DNA of 64,000 nt from Streptomyces sp. SPB162 (GTDB lineage Bacteria; Actinomycetota; Actinomycetes; Streptomycetales; Streptomycetaceae), in assembly GCF_029504575.1 (NCBI RefSeq), contig NZ_JAQFII010000001.1, positions 1,450,501-1,514,500 on the forward strand, written 5' to 3'. Within the stretch, counting starts at the first letter, position 1. Every line of letters begins with the position of its first letter. Position numbers and translations under genes: made by a program. Below the pieces are notes generated by a model. The model was not told the DNA's origin and did no database searches. It was given only the letters and a program-made list of their open reading frames with translations. Positions 12,495 through 22,327 of the stretch are shown here, one piece after another.

Positions 12495-12591
12495 GTCGGA
12501 CTTTCGGGTCGTCGGTCAGGGGTCGTCGGTCAGGGTCGGTGGGTCGGCGCGTCGGCGGCGCGGCGGTCGCGTCAGGTGCGGCCGCAGGCAC

Positions 12592-13215
12592 TCAGCGGGT
12601 GCGGTTCAAGGTCTGCAGGGCCGCGCGCAACAGTGCGGACACGTTGGGCGTCCCGCCCTCCGCCAGCTCCGCCTCGGCCCGCGGTGCGACCGCGGAGACC
12701 GCTTCGTCCGCCTCGCGGGTCGCGTAGCCGAGGCCGATGAGCGCCGCGTGCAGCTGGTCGCGCCAGGAGGCGCTGACCGGGCTGCCGATCCCGCGGTTCG
12801 CCCCGGGGCCGACGGGCTCGCCGAGCCGGTCCCTCAGTTCCAGCAGGAGTCGCTGGGCGCCCTTCTTGCCCACGCCGGGCACGGCGGTGAGCGCCTTCTC
12901 GTCGCCGGTGGCGACCGCGACCCGCAACGCGTCCGGCGAGTGCACCGCGAGCATCGTCTGCGCCAGGCGCGGGCCGACGCCGCTGACGGTCTGCAGCAGC
13001 TCGAAGACCAGCCGCTCGTCGTCGTCCGCGAAGCCGTACAGGGTGAGCGAGTCCTCGCGGACGATGAGCGAGGTCGAGAGCCTGGCCTGCTGGCCGGTCC
13101 TGAGGCCGGCGAGGGTGCCCGGGGTGCACAGGACGGACATGCCGATGCCGCCCACCTCGATGACCGCGGCGTCCGGGGCGAGTGCGGCGACCGGGCCGCT
13201 GACGAAGGCGATCAT
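12592..13215 (-). CDS. ruvA: Holliday junction DNA-binding protein RuvA
   Basis: Junction-binding tetramer that loads RuvB. The 207-residue product starts [12 protein letters not shown] (OB fold), contains the helix-hairpin-helix pair [19 protein letters not shown] and [19 protein letters not shown], and ends in the RuvB-contact domain ([15 protein letters not shown]). The ATG at 13215 overlaps the ruvC stop (ATGA), so the two are coupled; the longer open frame upstream belongs to the ruvC region. Confidence 0.96.
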   Translation of the reverse strand: MIAFVSGPVAALAPDAAVIEVGGIGMSVLCTPGTLAGLRTGQQARLSTSLIVREDSLTLYGFADDDERLVFELLQTVSGVGPRLAQTMLAVHSPDALRVAVATGDEKALTAVPGVGKKGAQRLLLELRDRLGEPVGPGANRGIGSPVSASWRDQLHAALIGLGYATREADEAVSAVAPRAEAELAEGGTPNVSALLRAALQTLNRTR

Positions 13216-13751
13216 GCTCGGGGCTCCTGGATTCGTTTCGGCCGGTGGGCGGCGATGGCCTGTTGGAGGCGGTTGGTGGCGGTACCGCGCCAGATGTGGC
13301 AGATGGCCAACGCCAGCGCGTCCGCGGCGTCGGCCGGCTTGGGCGGGGCGTCCAGCCGCAGCAGCCGTGTCACCATGGCGCCGACCTGGGCCTTGTCCGC
13401 CCGTCCGCTGCCGGTGACGGCGGCCTTGACCTCGCTGGGGGTGTGCAGATGGACGGGGAGTCCGCGCCGGCTGGCGCAGAGCATCGCGACGGCGCTGGCC
13501 TGGGCGGTGCCCATGACCGTGCTGACGTTGTGCTGGCTGAACACCCGTTCCACCGCGACGACTTCGGGCTGATACTCGTCCAACCACGCCTCGATGCCGC
13601 GCTCGATGAGGACGAGGCGGTGGCCGATCTCCGCGTCGGCCGGGGTGCGCACCACGCCGACTCCGGCCATCGTCAACGGCCGCCCCGGAACGCCGTCCAC
13701 GACTCCGATGCCGAGCCGGGTCAGCCCCGGGTCCACGCCGAGTACCCGCAC
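13212..13751 (-). CDS. ruvC: Crossover junction endodeoxyribonuclease RuvC
   Basis: Holliday junction resolvase of the RNase H fold. The 179-residue product opens with [18 protein letters not shown], whose Asp is the first catalytic carboxylate; the second is in VVAVERVFS, and the C-terminal [13 protein letters not shown] supplies the last acidic pair. GTG at 13751 is preferred over a TTG five codons upstream, because GAGGGG lies 7 nt before it. First gene of ruvC-ruvA-ruvB. Confidence 0.95.
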   Translation of the reverse strand: MRVLGVDPGLTRLGIGVVDGVPGRPLTMAGVGVVRTPADAEIGHRLVLIERGIEAWLDEYQPEVVAVERVFSQHNVSTVMGTAQASAVAMLCASRRGLPVHLHTPSEVKAAVTGSGRADKAQVGAMVTRLLRLDAPPKPADAADALALAICHIWRGTATNRLQQAIAAHRPKRIQEPRA

Positions 13752-13822
13752 CCCGTCACCCCTCAAGCCCTGTCGGTCAACTGTTCCTGCAGGTTAGCCG
13801 TTCCGACTGACAACGCCGCAAA

Positions 13823-13866
13823 AGCCGACGGGCCGGCGGGGTGTGTCCCCCTCCGGCCCGTCGGCT
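13823..13866 (-). terminator. Terminator between yebC and ruvC
   Basis: A 14-bp perfect inverted repeat (13823-13836 with 13853-13866) immediately downstream of yebC on the minus strand and upstream of ruvC. Confidence 0.75.
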
Positions 13867-13889
13867 GACAGTGCGCGATCGAACGGCGA

Positions 13890-14642
13890 TCAGGCGTCGA
13901 CCTGTTCCATGACCTCGTCGCTCACGTCGAAGTTGGCGAAGACGTTCTGCACGTCGTCGCTGTCCTCCAGCGCGTCGATGAGCTTGAAGATCTTTCGGGC
14001 GCCGTCCTCGTCCAGTTCCACCTGCATGGTGGGGACGAAGTTGGCGTCCGCCGAGTCGTAGTCGATGCCGGCGTCCTGGAGCGCGGTACGGACCGCGACC
14101 ATGTCGGTGGCCTCGCTGATGACCTCGAAGGACTCGCCGAGGTCGTTGACCTCTTCGGCCCCCGCGTCCAGCACCGCGCCCAGCACGTCGTCCTCCGACA
14201 GCTCACCCTTGGGGACGATGACGACGCCCTTGCGGTTGAACAGGTAGGAGACCGAGCCCGGGTCCGCCATGGCGCCGCCGTTGCGGGTCATCGCGACCCG
14301 GACGTCGGACGCCGCGCGGTTGCGGTTGTCGGTGAGGCACTCGATGAGCACCGCGACGCCGTTCGGCCCGTAGCCCTCGTACATGATCGTCTGGTAGTCG
14401 GCGCCGCCGGCTTCCAGACCGGCACCGCGCTTGACCGCGCTGTCGATGTTCTTGTTCGGGACCGAGCTCTTCTTCGCCTTCTGGATGGCGTCGTAGAGGG
14501 TCGGGTTACCGGAGACGTCACCGCCACCCATGCGCGCCGCCACCTCGATGTTCTTGATCATCTTGGCGAAGAGCTTGCCGCGCTTGGCGTCAACCACGGC
14601 CTTCTTGTGCTTGGTGGTAGCCCATTTAGAGTGGCCGGACAT
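13890..14642 (-). CDS. YebC/PmpR family protein
   Basis: A 250-residue member of the YebC/TACO1 family. It begins with the invariant [23 protein letters not shown], followed by [12 protein letters not shown] and the central [14 protein letters not shown], and ends acidic. Members have been described as DNA-binding regulators and, more recently, as ribosome-associated factors that help translation of difficult motifs; which applies here cannot be seen. It is adjacent to ruvC, as in many bacteria. Confidence 0.95.
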   Translation of the reverse strand: MSGHSKWATTKHKKAVVDAKRGKLFAKMIKNIEVAARMGGGDVSGNPTLYDAIQKAKKSSVPNKNIDSAVKRGAGLEAGGADYQTIMYEGYGPNGVAVLIECLTDNRNRAASDVRVAMTRNGGAMADPGSVSYLFNRKGVVIVPKGELSEDDVLGAVLDAGAEEVNDLGESFEVISEATDMVAVRTALQDAGIDYDSADANFVPTMQVELDEDGARKIFKLIDALEDSDDVQNVFANFDVSDEVMEQVDA

Positions 14643-14702
14643 CGCCAGCTCCTTACAACGTCGCCAGTAGAAATGAACAGGAGAGATCCTACCGGGGTCG
14701 GG

Positions 14703-15299
14703 CTAGGTAGCGGTGCGCGCCATGGCGACGAAGAGCTCGTGGACCCGGTGGTCGCCGGTCAGCTCGGGGTGGAACGAGGTGGCCAGCAGGTTTCCGGAGC
14801 GCACGGCGACGACCGTGCCGTCGTCGAGCCGCGCCAGCACCTCGGTGCGCTCGCCGGTCGACTCCACCCACGGGGCGCGGATGAAGACGCCCTCGACCGG
14901 GCCGCCGCCGATACCGGTGATCTCCACGGCCGCTTCGAAGGACTCGTTCTGCCGTCCGAAGGCGTTGCGGCGCACGATCATGTCGATGCCGCCGATCGTC
15001 TCCTGGTCGTCCCGGCCGTCCAGGATCTTGTCGGCGAGCATGATCATGCCCGCGCAGGACCCGTAGGCCGGCATACCGGCCGCGACCCGCTCGCGCAGCG
15101 GCTCCAGCATGCCGAAGATGACCGCCAACTTGGACATCGTGGTGGACTCGCCGCCGGGGATGACCAGGCCGTCGACCGCGGCGAGCTCCGCCGGCCGGCG
15201 CACGGGCACGGCCCGTGCGCCGGCGGCGGTGAGCGCCGCGAGGTGTTCGCGTACGTCGCCCTGCAGGGCCAGTACGCCGATGGTGGGTATGGCGCTCAC
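14703..15299 (-). CDS. pdxT: Pyridoxal 5'-phosphate synthase glutaminase subunit
   Basis: Glutaminase subunit that supplies ammonia to PdxS. The 198-residue product is a class I amidotransferase with [13 protein letters not shown] (about 46-58), the nucleophile in YGSCAGMI (Cys about 81) and the distal His/Glu in [17 protein letters not shown] at 15299. It follows pdxS by 7 bp and is surely cotranscribed with it. Confidence 0.96.
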   Translation of the reverse strand: MSAIPTIGVLALQGDVREHLAALTAAGARAVPVRRPAELAAVDGLVIPGGESTTMSKLAVIFGMLEPLRERVAAGMPAYGSCAGMIMLADKILDGRDDQETIGGIDMIVRRNAFGRQNESFEAAVEITGIGGGPVEGVFIRAPWVESTGERTEVLARLDDGTVVAVRSGNLLATSFHPELTGDHRVHELFVAMARTAT

Positions 15300-15306
15300 G
15301 GTCCGG

Positions 15307-16218
15307 TTACCAGCCGCGGTTGGCGTAGCGCTCGGACTCGGGGAGGGTGTCGCAGTTGATGCCGACCATGGCCTCGCCCAGGCCGCGCGAGACGTCCGCG
15401 ATGACCTTCGGGTCGTCGTAGAAGGTGGTGGCCTTCACGATGGCGGCGGCGCGCTGCGCCGGGTCGCCGGACTTGAAGATGCCGGAGCCGACGAAGACGC
15501 CCTCGGCGCCGAGCTGCATCATCAGCGCGGCGTCCGCCGGGGTGGCCACACCACCGGCGCTGAAGAGCACGACGGGCAGCTTGCCGAGGCGCGCCACCTC
15601 CTTGACCAGCTCGTACGGCGCCTGAAGGTTCTTGGCGGCGACGAACAGCTCGGTCTCGTCCAGGGTGCCGAGGCGGCGGATGTCGGTGCGGATCTGGCGC
15701 ATGTGGCGCACGGCCTCGACGACGTTGCCGGTACCGGCCTCGCCCTTGGAGCGGATCATGGCCGCGCCCTCGGCGATACGGCGCAGGGCCTCGCCCAGGT
15801 TGGTGGCGCCGCAGACGAAGGGGGTGGTGAACGCCCACTTGTCGCTGTGGTTGACCTCGTCGGCCGGGGTCAGGACCTCGGACTCGTCGATGTAGTCGAC
15901 ACCGAGCGCCTGCAGGACCTGGGCCTCGACGAAGTGGCCGATGCGGGACTTCGCCATGACGGGGATGGAGACCGCGCCGATGATGCCGTCGATCATGTCC
16001 GGGTCGGACATACGGGCCACGCCGCCGTCCTTGCGGATGTCGGCGGGCACCCGCTCCAGGGCCATGACCGCGACGGCGCCGGCGTCCTCGGCGATCTTCG
16101 CCTGCTCGGCGTTGACGACGTCCATGATCACGCCGCCCTTGAGCTGCTCGGCCATGCCGCGCTTGACGCGCGCGGTGCCGGTCTCGGGGTTCTGGGCGGT
16201 GGCGGGGGTGCTGGACAC
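15307..16218 (-). CDS. pdxS: Pyridoxal 5'-phosphate synthase lyase subunit
   Basis: Forms PLP from ribose 5-phosphate, glyceraldehyde 3-phosphate and PdxT-derived ammonia. The 303-residue TIM barrel has the family signatures [42 protein letters not shown] (Schiff-base Lys), [18 protein letters not shown] and [12 protein letters not shown]. Full length, GTG start at 16218. First gene of the pdxST pair. Confidence 0.97.
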   Translation of the reverse strand: MSSTPATAQNPETGTARVKRGMAEQLKGGVIMDVVNAEQAKIAEDAGAVAVMALERVPADIRKDGGVARMSDPDMIDGIIGAVSIPVMAKSRIGHFVEAQVLQALGVDYIDESEVLTPADEVNHSDKWAFTTPFVCGATNLGEALRRIAEGAAMIRSKGEAGTGNVVEAVRHMRQIRTDIRRLGTLDETELFVAAKNLQAPYELVKEVARLGKLPVVLFSAGGVATPADAALMMQLGAEGVFVGSGIFKSGDPAQRAAAIVKATTFYDDPKVIADVSRGLGEAMVGINCDTLPESERYANRGW

Positions 16219-16300
16219 GGTATGACCTCACTCGATGACGAATGGTGCGTTGTAGCCATCGTGAACCGGTCCACCTTGCCGGAAAAGGGCCAATCCGGGT

Positions 16301-16849
16301 TCAGTGGCCTGCCGCGCCGTCCGCTGTGAACGCCGTCGGTGGCTCGTCGTCCATCTCGAAGGCCAGCGGGAAGGGCGCGTGGCCGGCCAGCCGGAACCAG
16401 CGCACCACCCGGTGCCTGCGCACCGCCCGCGTGCCCCGGACCGCGTCGTTGTGGAAGCGCCGGGCCATCGGCACCCGGCGCACGGCCTGGGTCAGCTCGC
16501 CGACGGTCTCCTCGCCGCCGGGCGCGGCCAGCACCGCCTCGACGGCGTCCGGCTCGGCGAAGACGGCCCGCAGCGCCTGGCTCAGCTCGCTCTCGGCCAC
16601 TTCCCGGTGCTCGTCCTCGCTCTGCCGGGCGGCGTGCGCGGACTGGTACAGCACGATGGAGGCCGCCGGGTCCAGCACCCCGGACGTCGCGAGCTCCTGG
16701 GCCACCGAGGCGCGGCGCAGCAGCTGCGCGTCCAGGGCGGCACGGGCGGCGTCGATACGGGCGTGCAGCCGGTCAAGGCGGCCCGCGGTCCAGCTCAGGT
16801 ACAGGCCGATGGCGACGACAGCCACCGCGACCCAGATGAAGGTGGTCAC
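16301..16849 (-). CDS. LemA-like membrane-anchored protein
   Basis: A 182-residue protein with one N-terminal membrane helix (FIWVAVAVVAIGLYLSW) followed by a helical domain. The stretch RLDRLHARIDAARAALDAQLLRRA and the later PMARRFHNDAVRGTRAVR, ending in a FxMDD-like element (LAFEMDDEPP), resemble the LemA fold (helical bundle with ARRFYNDAVR), but similarity is moderate, so this is an inference from motif spacing. Start GTG at 16849 is chosen; a TTG three codons upstream is possible. It lies 31 bp after the mannosyltransferase gene and probably belongs to that run. Confidence 0.75.
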   Translation of the reverse strand: MTTFIWVAVAVVAIGLYLSWTAGRLDRLHARIDAARAALDAQLLRRASVAQELATSGVLDPAASIVLYQSAHAARQSEDEHREVAESELSQALRAVFAEPDAVEAVLAAPGGEETVGELTQAVRRVPMARRFHNDAVRGTRAVRRHRVVRWFRLAGHAPFPLAFEMDDEPPTAFTADGAAGH

Positions 16850-16880
16850 GGGCGGCAAGGCTACCGTCGCGCCGGGTGCC

Positions 16881-18077
16881 TCAGTCCCGGGCCAGCCCCA
16901 GGCGGGCCCGCAGGCCCACGCGTTCGTCGGCGGCGACCGCGGTGGCGCCCTCCGTCACCGTCTCGTAGACGGAGAGGATGTCGGCGCCGACCGTGCTCCA
17001 GTCGAAGCGGCGCACATGCCGGCTGCCCAGCTCCCGCAGCTCCCGCAGTCGCTGGGGATCGCCGAGCAGCCGCACCGCGGCGACCGCGAGCGCGTCGGCG
17101 TCCTCGACCGGGAACAGTTCGCCGGCCGCTCCCCCGTCCAGGACCTGGCGGAACGCGTCCAGATCGCTGGCCAGCACCGGGGCGCCCGCCGACATCGCCT
17201 CGACGAGGATGATGCCGAAGCTCTCGCCGCCGGTGTTGGGGGCCACGTACAGGTCGACGCTGCGCAGCAGCCGGGCCTTGTCCCGGTCGCTGACCATGCC
17301 GAGGAACTCCACCTGGCCGCGCAGGTGTTCCGGCAGGGCCTCGACGGCCTCCTTCTCGTCGCCCTTCCCGGCGACCAGCAGCCGGGTGCCCGGGCGTTCG
17401 GCGAGGATCTTCGGCAGGGCCCGCATGAGCGCGGGCAAGCCCTTGCGCGGCTCGTCGATCCGGCCGATGAACCCGATCGTCCCGCCCGCCGGGGGCCGGC
17501 CGTCCGCGCCGGTGCCCGGCGTCTGCCACTTCGGCTCGGCCTCGGCGGTGGCGAAGAAGTCGACGTCCACGCCGTTGGGAATGACCACCGCGTCGCCGCC
17601 GAGGTGCTCCACCAGGGTGCGCCGGGCGTACTCGCTCACCGCGATGCGGGCGCTGATCTTCTCCAGCGCGGGCTGCAGGATCGGATAGGCGGCGATCATG
17701 GCCCGCGAGCGCGGGTTGGAGGTGTGGAAGGTGGCGACGATCGGCCCCTGGGCCGCCCAGCACGCCAGCAGGCCCAGCGACGGCGAGGTCGGTTCGTGGA
17801 TGTGGATGACGTCGAAGCCGCCGTCGTGCAGCCAGCGGCGCACCCGCGCGGCGGACAGGAAGCCGAAGTTGAGCCGGGCCACCGAGCCGTTGTACGGGAC
17901 GGGGACGGCGCGGCCGGCCGAGACGACGTACGGCGGGAGCGGCGTCTCGTCGTCGGCGGGCGCGAGCACGGAGACCTCGTGGCCGAGCTTGATCAGGTGC
18001 TCGGCGAGGTCGCGGATGTGGAACTGGACGCCTCCGGGGACGTCCCAGGAGTACGGGCAGACGATCCCGATCCTCAA
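16881..18077 (-). CDS. GT4 glycosyltransferase, PimB-like mannosyltransferase
   Basis: A 398-residue GT-B enzyme of family GT4. The N-terminal domain starts LRIGIVCPYSWDVPGGVQ, with FDVIHIHEP and FHTS; the C-terminal domain has FIGRIDEPRKGL and the nucleotide-sugar motif ESFGIILVEAMSAG (EX7E). Position directly after an acyltransferase and a CDP-alcohol phosphotransferase strongly suggests the PimB step, a GDP-mannose-dependent mannosyl transfer to phosphatidylinositol mannoside at the inner membrane face. The TTG at 18077 overlaps the acyltransferase stop (TTGA), giving translational coupling. Exact acceptor is inferred from context. Confidence 0.9.
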   Translation of the reverse strand: MRIGIVCPYSWDVPGGVQFHIRDLAEHLIKLGHEVSVLAPADDETPLPPYVVSAGRAVPVPYNGSVARLNFGFLSAARVRRWLHDGGFDVIHIHEPTSPSLGLLACWAAQGPIVATFHTSNPRSRAMIAAYPILQPALEKISARIAVSEYARRTLVEHLGGDAVVIPNGVDVDFFATAEAEPKWQTPGTGADGRPPAGGTIGFIGRIDEPRKGLPALMRALPKILAERPGTRLLVAGKGDEKEAVEALPEHLRGQVEFLGMVSDRDKARLLRSVDLYVAPNTGGESFGIILVEAMSAGAPVLASDLDAFRQVLDGGAAGELFPVEDADALAVAAVRLLGDPQRLRELRELGSRHVRRFDWSTVGADILSVYETVTEGATAVAADERVGLRARLGLARD

Positions 18078-18988
18078 GGCTTCTCCGTTCCGGAACTGTT
18101 CGAGCGCGCTTCGAGGTCGGCGAGCCACAGCCGTTGGAGCATGTGCCAGTCCGCGGGGTGCTCCGCGATCCCGGAGGCGAAGGCGTCGGCCAGGTCCTGC
18201 GTCATGACCGCGGCCTTCTCGGTCCGGTCCCCGAGCTCGGGGACGTCGACGGGCGGGTGGATCCGGCCGCGCATGACGGGGCCGTCGTACCAGAGGGTGA
18301 CCGGCAGGAGCAGGGCGCCGGTCTGCTGCGCCAGCAGCGCGGGCCCGGCGGGCATCCGCGTGGCCTCGCCGAAGAACGTGACCTCGATGCCCGAGGCGGA
18401 CAGGTCGCGGTCGGCGACCAGGCAGATCAGACCACCCGCGCGCAGTCGGCGGGCGAGGGTGCCGAAGGCCGCGCCGCCGGTGTGCGGCAGCACCTCCATG
18501 CCGAGCCCCTCGCGGTAGGCCACGAAGCGGTCGTACAGGGTCTCGGGCTTGAGGCGCTCCGCGACCGTGGTGAAGGGCACCCCGATCTTGGTGGTCACCC
18601 AGGCGCCGGCCAGGTCGTAGTTGCCCATGTGCGGCAGGGCGATGACGACGCCGCGGCCGGACGCCAGCCCGTCCTCCAGGATGTGCGCGTCCTGGATGAG
18701 GACGTCGGTGCGGAAGCGTTCCCGGTCCCAGGCGGGCATCCGGAAGGACTCCATCCAGTACCGCAGGTAGGAGCGCATCCCGGCCCGGGACAGCTCGCGC
18801 AGCCGGGCCTCGTCCGCGTCCGGGACGACACGGGCCAGGTTGGACTCCAGCCGGAGCACTCCCTTGCCACGCCGCCGCCAGACCGTGTCGGCGATCCGCC
18901 GGCCGAGGGCGTTCGCCACCGGTTCCGGCAGCTTCTTCACCGCTCCCCAGCCCAGCCCGTACAGGCCGTCGGTCAGCCGGTCCTTCAC
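18074..18988 (-). CDS. Lipid A biosynthesis-type lauroyl acyltransferase, PIM acyltransferase-like
   Basis: A 304-residue member of the LpxL/HtrB-like acyltransferase family. The catalytic HX4D/E-like motif is in ALPHMGNYDLAGAW (about 125-138), with VADRDLSASGIEVTFFGE and MPAGPALLA downstream. Actinobacteria make no lipid A; the neighbours point to acylation of phosphatidylinositol mannosides (PatA role). GTG at 18988 overlaps the pgsA-like stop in the form GTGA, and its own stop overlaps the mannosyltransferase start, so all three proteins are made in a coupled series. Confidence 0.9.
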   Translation of the reverse strand: MKDRLTDGLYGLGWGAVKKLPEPVANALGRRIADTVWRRRGKGVLRLESNLARVVPDADEARLRELSRAGMRSYLRYWMESFRMPAWDRERFRTDVLIQDAHILEDGLASGRGVVIALPHMGNYDLAGAWVTTKIGVPFTTVAERLKPETLYDRFVAYREGLGMEVLPHTGGAAFGTLARRLRAGGLICLVADRDLSASGIEVTFFGEATRMPAGPALLAQQTGALLLPVTLWYDGPVMRGRIHPPVDVPELGDRTEKAAVMTQDLADAFASGIAEHPADWHMLQRLWLADLEARSNSSGTEKP

Positions 18989-19656
18989 GCGGCGCCGCCC
19001 CCGTTCGCGCCGGCGACGGCGTCGGCCGCGTCGGCCTCCGCCGCCTCGCGGCGCACGGTGACGACCCGCTGGACCAGCGTCACCAGGCTGCCCACGGCGA
19101 CGACCCACAGGGCGATCGGCAGGAGCCACTCGATATAGGGAACGCCGAACTTGTGCAGTCCTGCCAGACCGCACAGGACGAGGGTGATCACGAGCCGTTC
19201 GGCGCGCTCGACGAGCCCGTTGACGTTCACCGGCAGGCCGATGGCCTCGCCGCGGGCCTTGGTGTAGGACACCACCTGGCCGCTGGCGAGGCAGAACAGC
19301 GTCACCGCGCAGAGCACGAGGTCGTCGCCGCCCCCGGCGTACCAGAGCGCGAGCCCGCCGAAGACCGCGGAGTCGGCGACCCGGTCGAGGGTGGAGTCGA
19401 GGAAGGCGCCCCATCGGCTGGAGACCCCGGACTGCCGGGCCATGTTCCCGTCGACCAGGTCCGAGAAGACGAACAGGGTGATGACGACGGTGCCCCAGAA
19501 GAACTCGCCCCTGGGGTAGAAGACCAGCGCACCCGACATCACTCCCCCGGTGCCGATGAGGGTCACCGCGTCGGGGGTGACCCCGATGCGGAGCAGGAAC
19601 GAGGCGAACGGCGTGAGGACACGCGTGAAGAATGCACGCGCGTACTTGTTCAGCAT
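18985..19656 (-). CDS. CDP-alcohol phosphotransferase, phosphatidylinositol phosphate synthase-like
   Basis: A 223-residue integral membrane enzyme with the CDP-alcohol phosphotransferase signature DLVDGNMARQSGVSS...GAFLDSTLD (about 69-95), all four Asp present, and several hydrophobic helices. With a PimB-like enzyme and an acyltransferase downstream, the probable product is phosphatidylinositol phosphate made from CDP-diacylglycerol and inositol 1-phosphate. The C-terminal tail is Ala-rich. ATG at 19656 follows GGAAGG. First gene of the three-gene unit. Confidence 0.9.
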   Translation of the reverse strand: MLNKYARAFFTRVLTPFASFLLRIGVTPDAVTLIGTGGVMSGALVFYPRGEFFWGTVVITLFVFSDLVDGNMARQSGVSSRWGAFLDSTLDRVADSAVFGGLALWYAGGGDDLVLCAVTLFCLASGQVVSYTKARGEAIGLPVNVNGLVERAERLVITLVLCGLAGLHKFGVPYIEWLLPIALWVVAVGSLVTLVQRVVTVRREAAEADAADAVAGANGGGAA

Positions 19657-19950
19657 GGCCTTCCCGGATGGAATCGGTGGAAGTCGGCTGGCCCGGTCGG
19701 CCACTGGACGGCCCATCGTAGCCAGCCCGCGTCGTCCGTACGCGTGAGGCTCCCGCCGGGACCCCGGGCGGTACGACGTATGGACGCACCGTGACCGTCG
19801 TGGGAAGGTCGAAGTACCGCGGGCGTCGCCGGAAACCCTCCTTTTGTACCCCGTCGGGGCACTCCGGTGCGGTCTCTCGTGACGCTGCGCGTTCGTGCCC
19901 CCGCAGAGGGCGCGGTCCCCCATGCAATGACGGACATGGAGGCGAGACCC

Positions 19951-22168
19951 GTGGGTGGAGCAGCCGACAGGAGAGACGTACATCCAGGAGCCGCCGGAAG
20001 GGCACCGGCGGCCGGCCGTCCCGAGAAGGTGCGCAACGTGGTGCTGGTCGGCCACAGTGGAGCGGGCAAGACCACACTCGTCGAGGCGCTGGCGCTGGCG
20101 ACCGGCGCGGTGAACCGGGCGGGGCGGGTGGAGGACGGCGGATCGATCTCCGATCACGACGAGATCGAACAGCGGCAGCAGCGGTCGGTACAGCTGTCGC
20201 TGGTGCCGGTCCTCTGGGGCGACATCAAGATAAATCTGCTGGACACTCCCGGATACGCCGACTTCGTCGGGGAGTTGAGGGCCGGGTCTGCGAGCTGCGG
20301 ACGCGGCCCTCTTCGTCGTCTCGGCGGCGCAGGACGCCACGGGCGTGGGCGGCGCGACCCGGCTGCTGTGGGACGAGTGCGCCGCCGTCGGGATGCCGCG
20401 GGCGGTGGTGGTGACCCATCTGGAGGCGACCAGGTCCGACTTCGACGAGATGACGGCGCTGTGCTCGCGGGTCCTGGGCGGCGATGCCCCCGACGCGCTG
20501 CTGCCGCTGTACCTGCCGCTGCACGGCCCGCAGGGCGCGGACGGGCACGCCCCGGTGACCGGGTTGATCGGCCTGCTCTCGCAACGGGTCTTCGACTACT
20601 CCTCGGGTGAGCGGACCGAACGGGCCCCGGAGCCGGGCGAGTTGCCGCTGATCGAGGAGGCCCGCAACCGGCTCATCGAGGGGATCATCGCCGAGAGCGA
20701 GGACGAGACCCTGATGGACCGCTACCTCGGCGGTGAGGAGCTGGACCTCAAGACCCTCACCGAGGACCTGGAGCGGGCGGTCGCCCGCGGCAGGTTCCAC
20801 CCGGTGCTGGCCGCCGCCCCGGCGGCCGACGGCGCCCGCCAGGGGCTGGGCACCCTGGAGCTGCTGGAACTCGTCACCGGCGGCTTCCCGACCCCGCTGG
20901 AGCGCGAGGCGCCGCCGGTGAGCACCCCGCAGGGCGGCTCCTGCCCCCCACTGACCTGCGATCCCGACGGGCCGCTCGCCGCGGAGGTGGTGAAGACCTC
21001 CTCCGACCCGTACGTCGGGCGGATCAGCCTGGTGCGGGTCTTCTCGGGGACGCTGCGGCCGGACGAGACGGTCCATGTCTCGGGCCATGGCATGGCGGAC
21101 CGCGGACACGCGGACCATGACGTGGACGAGCGGGTGGGCGCCCTCTCCTCGCCCTTCGGCAAGCAGCAGCGCGGGGTGGGGAGCTGCGTCGCGGGCGACC
21201 TGGCCTGTGTCGCCAAGCTGACCCGCGCCGAGACCGGTGACACCCTCTCGGCCAAGGAGCAGCCGCTGCTCATGGAGCCGTGGGTGATGCCCGACCCGCT
21301 GCTCCCGGTGGCCATCCAGGCGCACAGCAAGGCCGACGAGGACAAGCTCTCGCAGGGGCTGGCGCGGCTGGTCGCCGAGGATCCCACGATGCGGCTCGAG
21401 CAGAACCCGGACACCCGGCAGGTCGTCCTGTGGTGCCTGGGCGAGGCGCATGTCGATGTCGCGCTGGAGCGGTTGCGCAGCCGCTACGGGGTCCAGGTGG
21501 ACGCCGTGCCGCACCGGGTCTCGCTGCGCGAGACGTTCGGCGAGAAGATCACCGCGCGCGGCCGGCACGTCAAGCAGTCGGGCGGGCACGGGCAGTTCGC
21601 GATCTGTGAGATCCAGGTCGAGCCGCTGCCGACCGGTTCCGGCATCGAGTTCGTCGACAAGGTGATCGGCGGGGCGGTACCGCGGCAGTTCATCCCATCC
21701 GTGGAGAAGGGCGTCCGCGCGCAGGCCGCCCGTGGCGTAGCCCTCGGCCACCCGGTGGTGGACATCAGGGTGACCCTGGTCGACGGCAAGGCGCACTCGG
21801 TGGACTCCTCCGACGCCGCGTTCCAGACCGCCGGCGCGCTCGCCATGCGGGAGGCGGCCGCCGGGGCCAGGATCGATCTGCTCGAACCGGTCTCCGAGGT
21901 CGGGGTGATGGTCCCGGACGACTACGTCGGCCCGGTGATGAGTGATCTGTCCGGACGGCGCGGCCGGGTCCTGGGCACCGAACCGGCCGGGCCGGGGCGC
22001 ACCCTGGTACGGGCCGAGGTGCCCGAGATTGAGATCGGCCGGTACGCCGTCGACCTCCGGTCGCTGTCGCACGGCACCGGCCGCTTCAGCCGCGCGTACG
22101 CCCGCCACGAGCCGATGCCCCCGCCGCTGGCGGCCAAGCTCAGGCAAGAGGCGGACGGCCCCAAGTAA
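19951..22168 (+). pseudogene. EF-G-like translational GTPase, frameshifted as read
   Basis: Encodes an EF-G paralogue (EF-G2 type) of about 738 residues if one base is removed. The first part has the G1 motif GHSGAGKTT and the G3 motif LLDTPGYADFVGELRAG, then the frame breaks in the GGG run at 20284-20286. Reading on in the other frame from 20288 gives LRAADAALFVVSAAQDATGVGGATRLLWDE and all remaining domains through GTGRFSRAYARHEPMPP. The GTP-binding KxD element is atypical: the NKxD region reads VVTHLEATRSD rather than NKMD, as in EF-G2 proteins. Start GTG at 19951 has GGAGG 7 nt upstream. Probably a sequence error rather than a dead gene. Confidence 0.85.
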
Positions 22169-22327
22169 CCCCGTACGAGGGCCGGTCGGTGGTCCGCGCG
22201 CCCCGCGCGGACCGCCGCGCCGATACGCTGGGCACTGCTCCATAAGTGTGACGGCCCCCCTCGCGGGGAATTGGGTCGGGGGAGTCGCTGTGCCCGCGGG
22301 GTCGTGTGGGGGAATGAAGGAGCGGTA

